Source: Acrocarpospora corrugata (GTDB taxonomy: Bacteria; Actinomycetota; Actinomycetes; Streptosporangiales; Streptosporangiaceae). Taken from it: a stretch of DNA of 64,000 bases. Below are positions 58,228-64,000 of the stretch, piece after piece. Numbering within the stretch: position 1 is the stretch's first letter; each line of letters starts with the position of its first letter. The translations under genes were made by a program, and so were the position numbers. The stretch lies in assembly GCF_009687845.1 (NCBI RefSeq), contig NZ_BLAD01000049.1, forward strand, positions 120,335-184,334. The letters run 5' to 3'. The notes under the pieces are model-generated. The model searched no databases. It was not told the origin of the DNA and worked only from the letters and a program-made list of their open reading frames with translations.

Positions 58228-60825
58228 TTAGTTCTCCGGCGTGCCGCCGTTCTCGACGATCAGTGCGTTGGCGTCGCGCAGGAGTGTGGCCTTGATCTGA
58301 GCGTCCGAGACGATCTTCGGATCGTTGACGGCCTCCACGAACCTCTCAAGCTTCTTGACGATCTTCTTCTTGTCCCGTTCGCGTCCCTTGTCCTCCGACA
58401 CCATGACCCTGGCGCTCCGGACCTGCAACTTGACGGCGGCGGCGGGGGTGAGCTTTCGTTCGGCCTTGAACCGGTCGATCAGCGCGGAAATCTCGTCCGT
58501 CGAGGTCCAGAGGGAGAACTTCACCGTCTGCACCGTCTGCACCGTCTGCTTGCCGGCCTTGTTGACGGCGGTGACGGTGAGCGTGTGCTCACCCAGGGCC
58601 AGCCTGTACAGCCATGCCGGACAACTGGTCCGTCGCGGAGAGAACCACCGGCACGCTGTCCCCGTGCCAGCCGGCGTCGTTCGCCGGAGCGGTGCCGGCG
58701 GTGGTCACCGGCGCGATCGCGTCCGCCTTGACCGCGAGAGTCTTGGCGACCTCAACGTTGCCCGCCTTGTCGACCGAACGGTAGGCCAGCGTGTGCGAAC
58801 CATCGCCGGCGATGACGACCGGCTCGGAGTAACCGGTCCATGCTCCTCCATCGAGCCGGTACTCGGTACGGCCGATCCCGCTGCCCTGCGCCTCGTCGTC
58901 GGCGGACAGCGTGACCAGCGCCGCGCCGGTGAACCAGCCACTCGCCGGCTGCGCCGGGGCGATCGTCGCGGCCGTCTCCGGCGCGAAGGTGTCGGCGAGC
59001 GTGAAGGTGTCGGTGTACGCCTTGCGGAACGGGCGCGCCAGGTCCTTGGCCTCGCCGGGGCCGTACAGCGCGGCGTCGCCGGTGTCGCTGATCAGCTCGA
59101 CCTTCGCCCCGGTGACGAGCCGGTCGGGCATGACGCTGATCGCCTCCCACGCGCCGCCGACGTGGAAGTCGATCGTGGGCAGGATCTGGTTGAGCACGGG
59201 AGCCGTGGCGGGCTCGCCGTTCCACGTGTACAGCGCCCCCGTGTCGACCCCGACGCCGGGGCCGGCCACGATGAGGTACTCGTTGTTGGCGTTCCTGCGG
59301 ATGTCGCGGATGGTGCGCCCGCCCAGGTTGGGCAGGATCGGGGCGCCGAACTCCGGCTGGGCCGCCGTGCCCGCGACCAGGGCGTCGAAGTTGTTCACCG
59401 GCACGATCAGCGCGCGCTCGGTGCCCTCGACGGTGATCGACGGCGCCCGGAAGCCCAGGTAGCCGATGCTGGCCGAGCCGGGCGCGAACGAGAAGCCCTC
59501 GATGTTGAACCCGTTCGGCGGGTTCGGCTGCACGTTTCTGCCGCTTGCGGCGACGAACATCAGCCGGTTGGCGCCCAGCCCGTGCCCGTTGCTGGAGTCC
59601 CAGGCCAGCAGCTCGTTCCAGAGCGAGGTGTAAGCCCGGCTGCCGGCGATCTCGGTGCTCGCGCCGGAGCCGCGCACCGTCGTGGTGAACAGGGTCTTGC
59701 GCGAGGGACGGCTCTCGCCGGAGCGGTTGTTTCCGTGGGACCCGAGCCAGTAGATCAGGTTGCCGACCCGCGCGGCGCTCTCCAGGTCGATCTCCAGATT
59801 GGTACCACCGTCGAACTCCTTGTCCGGGTAGCCGCTCTGGCCGCTCTGGTAGAGCTTGACGGTCTGGTGCTCGTCGTCGGCCACGAGCACGTAGTCGTCA
59901 CCGGCGTCCACCGCGGCGGAGGCGTCCGCGTCGCCGTAGTAGTACGTCGCGGTCGACGAGGGGGTCGGCAGCGACGCGAAGTAGGACACGTCCACCGTGC
60001 TGGTGTTCCCGTCCAAGTCCTTCGCGGTGAACGTCAGGACCACTCCGTCGATCTTCTGGGTCAGCGCCGGGCTGATCCGGACCGTGCGGGTAGCGCCGGT
60101 TCCGGTGACCGTGACCTGCGCCGGGGTGATCAGCGGGTTGCTCGACGACACCGTCACCGCGACGTCCTCCACCGGCGTGTCCCCGTCGGTGAGCGTGAGG
60201 GTCAGGTCCGCGTTCTCCGCGGTGTCGAGCGTCGTGATGATCTGGCTACGGCTCGCTTTGATCAACGGCCTCGGGCCCGGCCCGAACAGTGCCGTGACCG
60301 GCACCGAAGCCGAGGCCTTGAAGTCCGCCGACAGGGTCGGCACGAACTCTGCCATGATCTCCTGCGGGCCGTCCGCCGCGACAGTCGCCGTCACCTGCGC
60401 GGTGCCGTCCACGAGCGTCGCGAGTGAGCTACTGGAACCCGTGGTGAGGTTGACCAGCCGCACTTGGCCCGTCGCCGTGGCCGGGGTCACCGTCAAGGTC
60501 GCGGTGTAGGGCACATCCCGTTCAAGCCCGTCCGGCAGGGTCAGCGTTGTGGCGGTGGGCACCGCAGCAGAAACCGCGTCGAAGTCGACCGCCACAGGGG
60601 TCGTGCGGTTCTCGTCGGTGCCGTCGCCCAGCTGGCCCTGGCTGTTGAAGCCCCAGGCGTAGACCTTCCCGTCGGTACCGATCGCCGCAGCCCCTCTGTT
60701 GGACCCCGACACCGTGGCGAACCGCACCCCGCCGGGATCGCGCCCCGGGCCACCACCACCGGCGCCATCCGCTGCGTCGTGGTTCCGTCGCCGATCTGCC
60801 CGTCGGGTCTGATAGCGCGGCCCAC
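58228..60825 (-). pseudogene. Secreted RCC1/Ig-like/DUF3616 surface protein gene with two frameshifts
   Basis: Pieces in two frames make one product. From about 60825 a first frame reads GVGRAIRPDGQIGDGTTTQ; the frame changes near 60735 to GVRFATVSGSNRGAAAIGT and AWGFNSQGQLGDG (RCC1 repeats), then an Ig-like domain (LTLPDGLERDVPYTATLTV), and a DUF3616-type domain from DYVLVADDEHQTVKLY to FHVGGAWEAISVMPDRL. A second shift near 58610 leads to YRLALGEHTLTVTAVNKAGK and the helical end FSLWTSTDEISALIDRF, a common C terminus in actinobacterial surface proteins. The N terminus and signal peptide are missing. The central frame of about 715 codons is intact, so residual expression is possible. Confidence 0.7.
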
Positions 60826-60947
60826 GCCCATGCCGGGAAACCCCAGCAACCGCCAGTTCGGGGCAGTTGCCTGATCGTCCGGTAAAGACATTCCAAGATC
60901 GCTTGTCAGGCTGGACGGCGGTCCGAGGGGCTCGACACGGTGGACCC

Positions 60948-62507
60948 ATGTCCGAATCTTGGAAGCCCTGCGCACAATCGGTGATCCGGCGTCCGAACGC
61001 CATCACGCTGACGGCCGCAGTGATGAGCGTTGCGCTGACCGCGGGGACCGCGCACGCCGACTACGCGCCGCCGGCGAGCACCGCGACCGCGGCACCGTTC
61101 GTGCTCTCCGCCGCCGGCAAGCCGCTGCTGACGCTCGGTGGCAGCTCGGCCGCCTACCCGGGCGACCCCGGCACGAACACCGGCACCGTGAACAACGTCC
61201 AGCTCGGCGCGACGTCGGTGCCGATCGGCGGCGGCAATGTCCCGCTGAGCAGCATCCTGAACCTCGACGGCTTCGCGTCGATGGCCAGCAGCCGCACCGC
61301 CGCGTCCGGGGCGACCGACACGGACGCGGCCTCCGGGACGCTCGGCGGCGCCGCCGGCCCGGCCAGCCCGGTCTCGGTGAACCTGCTGGCCCTGGGTGGC
61401 TCCAAACTGGTGCCACCGAGCCTGGTCGACAACGTGACCGCGACCTTCGGAGCGTTCTCGTCACGGACGAAGTTCGTCAACGGCAAGCTCCAGCCCGCCG
61501 AGTACCGGGTCGGCCAGGCGAGCCTGCTCATCGGCTCCCCAGCGGTGAAGGACGCCGCCGGCCAGCTCTACCAGGCCATCGGCGGCGTCGACCGGCAGAT
61601 CGAGCAGATGGTCAACCAGAAGGCCAACCTCGCCCCCCTGAAGTCCCTGCTGACCCCGCTCGGCGTGCCGTCCCCGACGCTGACCGTGCAGTCCGACACC
61701 CGGGACAAGATCTTCGGGAGGCTGCTCGCCAGGCCGCTGACGTCGCACAACAAGGTCGTCACGATCGACTTCTCCACCGGCACGGTGACCGTCCACCTGG
61801 ACCAGCTCGTCGGCGGGCTGAACGACAAACCGGCCAACACCGAGCTGATCAGCTCCAAGGACTACCACCTGATCACCCAGGCGATTCACGATGTCATGCA
61901 CGACGCCGCCGACATCGCCCTCGGCACGATCAGCAACTCGCTGGACGCGGTGAAGCTCACCCTGCGCTGGGCCGGTCCGGTCGCGCTGGGCGGAAAAATG
62001 GACATCGCCTGGAACTTCACCCTGCGGCAGGCACTCGACGGCACCATGCCGCAGCCGGTGAGCACCAGCACCGGTGTGGCCGCCCCGCTGGCCGCGGCAC
62101 TGCTCACCACGCTGACCAAGAGCCTGAGCACTGTCGGCAAGGTGTTCAAGCCGGCTTCCGACCTGATCCTCGCCAACGCGGGGGACGGCAGTGCGCGCCG
62201 CGCCGCCCGCCTGAACCTTGCCAAGGCGGGTGACAATATCTTCGACCTGCTGATCACCAGGATCAAGTTCGGGTTCACCTCCACCGTGGTGAACATGATC
62301 CTGCCGGTCTTCACCATGGCCAACCAGGTGCTCTCGGTTCAAATCAACCACCAGGAGCCCCGGACCTGCATCCTGCCGTCCGGCGTCCGGCTGCCGAACG
62401 CACGGTTCACCTCGGCCCTTTCGATCAACTTCCTGAAATCCACGGTCGCGGTCCGGCTCGACCTGGGCCTGTCCTCCGGTTCGGTGGCCATTCCCAACTG
62501 TAAGTAA
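60948..62507 (+). CDS. Large exported beta-rich protein, possibly choice-of-anchor G type
   Basis: A 519-residue protein with an export signal (AITLTAAVMSVALTAGTAHADY). The mature part is Ser, Thr, Ala and Leu rich and carries amphipathic repeats such as LLTLGGSSAAYPGDPGTNTG, VNLLALGGSKLVPPSLVDN and LARPLTSHNKVVTIDFSTG; it ends VAIPNCK. Two Cys only, close to the end. The pattern resembles actinobacterial choice-of-anchor G proteins, but this is uncertain. No anchor motif is visible. It overlaps nothing and ends at a strong hairpin. Confidence 0.65.
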   Translation: MSESWKPCAQSVIRRPNAITLTAAVMSVALTAGTAHADYAPPASTATAAPFVLSAAGKPLLTLGGSSAAYPGDPGTNTGTVNNVQLGATSVPIGGGNVPLSSILNLDGFASMASSRTAASGATDTDAASGTLGGAAGPASPVSVNLLALGGSKLVPPSLVDNVTATFGAFSSRTKFVNGKLQPAEYRVGQASLLIGSPAVKDAAGQLYQAIGGVDRQIEQMVNQKANLAPLKSLLTPLGVPSPTLTVQSDTRDKIFGRLLARPLTSHNKVVTIDFSTGTVTVHLDQLVGGLNDKPANTELISSKDYHLITQAIHDVMHDAADIALGTISNSLDAVKLTLRWAGPVALGGKMDIAWNFTLRQALDGTMPQPVSTSTGVAAPLAAALLTTLTKSLSTVGKVFKPASDLILANAGDGSARRAARLNLAKAGDNIFDLLITRIKFGFTSTVVNMILPVFTMANQVLSVQINHQEPRTCILPSGVRLPNARFTSALSINFLKSTVAVRLDLGLSSGSVAIPNCK

Positions 62508-62529
62508 TCTGCCCAACCGCCTCGCAGGA

Positions 62530-62556
62530 GGGGTGCCACGGTTGCTGTGGCACCCC
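62530..62556 (+). terminator. Perfect 10-bp hairpin terminator
   Basis: GGGGTGCCAC (62530-62539) pairs with GTGGCACCCC (62547-62556) around 7 bases, 22 bp after the stop of the exported protein gene. Confidence 0.8.
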
Positions 62557-62596
62557 GTCTCCGCGTGCCGCCTAATTCCCACGGAAGGTGAATGCC

Positions 62597-63916
62597 GTGC
62601 AGCGCACGCGCGCCGTCGTCGTCTCGTCCGCCGCCGTGCTGGCGCTGTTCGCCGACGGGAACGGTACTGGCGCGGCGATACGGGAGGACCAGCGGAACGC
62701 CCCACCGGCCGTCGCCGCCCGCGGCGTGACCTCGGCCGCGCAGGTGGCCCCCGGCGAGGAGTGCGCGGACGGCGGCACCCCGATCAGCCACCGGTTCGCC
62801 GCCGGCAGCGCCTGGCAGATGTGCTGGCGGATCGACCCGCACGCCGGGCTCGTGCTCGGCCAGATCCGCTATCTCGCCCCCGGCCGGAACCCGCTGCCGG
62901 TCATCAAGGAGCTGACGCTCGGCCAGCTCGAGGTCCCGTACGACACCGGACTGGACACCACGAAGGACATCACCGAGGTCGGGTTCGGCGGGCGCAGCAT
63001 GATCGCCCGGTCCGCGGTGGACTGCGCGGGCAAGCGGATCAACGCGAGCATCCCGGATTACGGGACCGGCGCGGTCGGCGGTGCCGAGAACCGCGCGGTG
63101 CTGTGCGCCGAGGACCGCGACACCGGGCTGGGACGTCGCAGTAGCTATGGCGGACACCTCGCCGTGTCACGCGGGCACAGCTTCGACCTGAGCACCCTGT
63201 CGATCGTCGGCTGGTATGAGTACCTCACCGTCTACAGCTTCGCCGACAACGGTGCCATCACCCCGCAACTCGGCGCGACCGGCGACCTGTCCCCGAAGGA
63301 CCACTCCACCGACCCGAAATGGGGCTCGCCAACCGCTGACGGGGCGGTGAGCCACAGCCACAACGCGGTCTGGCGCATCCGCTGGGACCTGGGCGGCCCA
63401 CAGACCGTCGAGGAGTACGACGCCGAATTCACCGGCCGGACCGGCCCGAAGGCCCCCATCCTCGCCGGTTCCTGGTCCCCGCTCACCCGCGAGACCACCC
63501 GGCGGGTCGCACCGCGACGCTTCTGGCGGGTGCTTGGCCCCCACCGGAACCCCAACGGCCACCAGATCTCCTACACGATCTCCAACGACGCCACCGCGAG
63601 CTACGGCTACGACGTGGCGTTCTCCCAGCACAACCCGTGCGAGCTCTACGCCTCCGACAACCTGCTCGCAGGGTGCCCCACCGACACCGTCCCGCAGTTC
63701 GTGTCCGACCACCAGCTCCTGTCCGACGTCGTGTCCTGGGTCGCGGTCTCCTTTCACCACGTCCCCCGCCCTGAAGACCGCTCCCCGATGGAAATGCACT
63801 GGCAGGGCTTCACCACCACTCCCTTCGCCGCATTCCCCCAGAACCCCCTGACCCCACCAAACCGCGAGCACCTGCTTCAACCCCCAGCAAATCCCCTCGC
63901 AGGGCACCTGAGATGA
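62597..63916 (+). CDS. Copper-amine-oxidase-like secreted protein (tyramine oxidase subunit B type)
   Basis: A 439-residue exported protein that resembles the catalytic domain of copper amine oxidases. The cofactor Tyr lies in SIVGWYEYLTVYSF where functional oxidases have NY(D/E); here Asn is Trp. Two copper His occur in VSHSHNAVWRIRWDLGG and a third in VAVSFHHVPRPEDRSP, the normal spacing. The N-terminal D2/D3 domains of full-size enzymes are absent. A signal peptide fits the first 25 residues. GTG 62597 has GGAAGG upstream; GTG 62588 is possible. Activity is uncertain because of the Asn change. After its stop, 84 bases to the window end hold nothing clear. Confidence 0.7.
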   Translation: MQRTRAVVVSSAAVLALFADGNGTGAAIREDQRNAPPAVAARGVTSAAQVAPGEECADGGTPISHRFAAGSAWQMCWRIDPHAGLVLGQIRYLAPGRNPLPVIKELTLGQLEVPYDTGLDTTKDITEVGFGGRSMIARSAVDCAGKRINASIPDYGTGAVGGAENRAVLCAEDRDTGLGRRSSYGGHLAVSRGHSFDLSTLSIVGWYEYLTVYSFADNGAITPQLGATGDLSPKDHSTDPKWGSPTADGAVSHSHNAVWRIRWDLGGPQTVEEYDAEFTGRTGPKAPILAGSWSPLTRETTRRVAPRRFWRVLGPHRNPNGHQISYTISNDATASYGYDVAFSQHNPCELYASDNLLAGCPTDTVPQFVSDHQLLSDVVSWVAVSFHHVPRPEDRSPMEMHWQGFTTTPFAAFPQNPLTPPNREHLLQPPANPLAGHLR

Positions 63917-64000
63917 GCTTGGCGCGCGGGTCTCCCGGACTTGTCCGCGTACACGTCCTTGCTGTGCAACGCCGGTGTCCCGCTCCGTCAGCGCGACCTG

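Noticed and set aside
58325..60427. A 700-codon plus-strand frame opposite the RCC1/DUF3616 gene
   Set aside because: Arg/Val/Gly-rich antisense translation; the minus strand shows recognisable domains.

Overview
The window is high-GC DNA with many GTG starts, overlapping stop/start codons (ATGA, GTGA), and families typical of Actinomycetota: a mycothiol-type DinB/MDMPI protein, an F420-type LLM oxidoreductase, PknG/GlnX/GlnH, and an actinobacterial group 1h [NiFe]-hydrogenase. A filamentous actinomycete, perhaps Streptosporangiales, is the best guess; the order is inference. No rRNA, tRNA, CRISPR array or intact insertion sequence was seen.

Region 1 (1-9.5 kb) holds small regulator/enzyme pairs: HxlR with an NAD(P)-binding oxidoreductase, an ECF sigma factor convergent with an MDMPI-family gene, Rrf2 with a type II NADH dehydrogenase, and MarR with a 14-TM MFS exporter. 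Divergent from Rrf2 lies a 35-residue His/Cys-rich protein that is easy to miss.

Region 2 (9.7-22.9 kb) is a nearly complete high-affinity hydrogenase locus. The forward operon runs: conserved accessory protein, maturation protease, hypA, hhyS, hhyL, four small accessory genes, hypC, hypD, hypE. The reverse operon runs: PadR regulator, SIS-domain protein, second HypC-like protein, second SIS protein with a repeat insertion, hypF. hhyS carries CxxD in place of the CxxC proximal-cluster motif, as in oxygen-tolerant group 1h enzymes. No hypB is present in the window.

Region 3 (23-34.3 kb) is accessory DNA: a truncated VOC gene, a flavoprotein disulfide reductase, an alpha/beta hydrolase, a WXG-like protein, two genes sharing a GxQxKQTG motif, a three-gene operon of unknown function whose first gene is broken by three frameshifts and a stop, an APH(3')-type kinase gene and a lipoprotein.

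Region 4 (34.4-47 kb) holds a HupE/UreJ-type membrane protein, a secreted metallophosphoesterase, a DUF916-like surface protein, two clusters of gene remnants (ThuA joined to a sugar isomerase; AbiEii-like joined to LuxR), further regulator/oxidoreductase pairs with clear operators, and a CPBP protease followed by a NarL-type two-component system.

Region 5 (47.1-55.6 kb) is a seven-gene operon that extends the mycobacterial GlnX-GlnH-PknG amino-acid sensor: a coiled-coil protein, PknG, a PP2C phosphatase, a VWA protein, an FHA protein, GlnX and GlnH. Kinase, phosphatase and FHA protein all carry N-terminal zinc ribbons. Together they look like a full sensor, writer, eraser and reader set, and this is the best candidate for an under-described system here.

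Region 6 (55.8-64 kb) encodes secreted proteins: a small secreted protein, a feruloyl-esterase-like enzyme with a ricin-type lectin domain, a frameshifted RCC1/Ig/DUF3616 protein, a large exported protein, and a copper-amine-oxidase-like protein with an altered cofactor motif.
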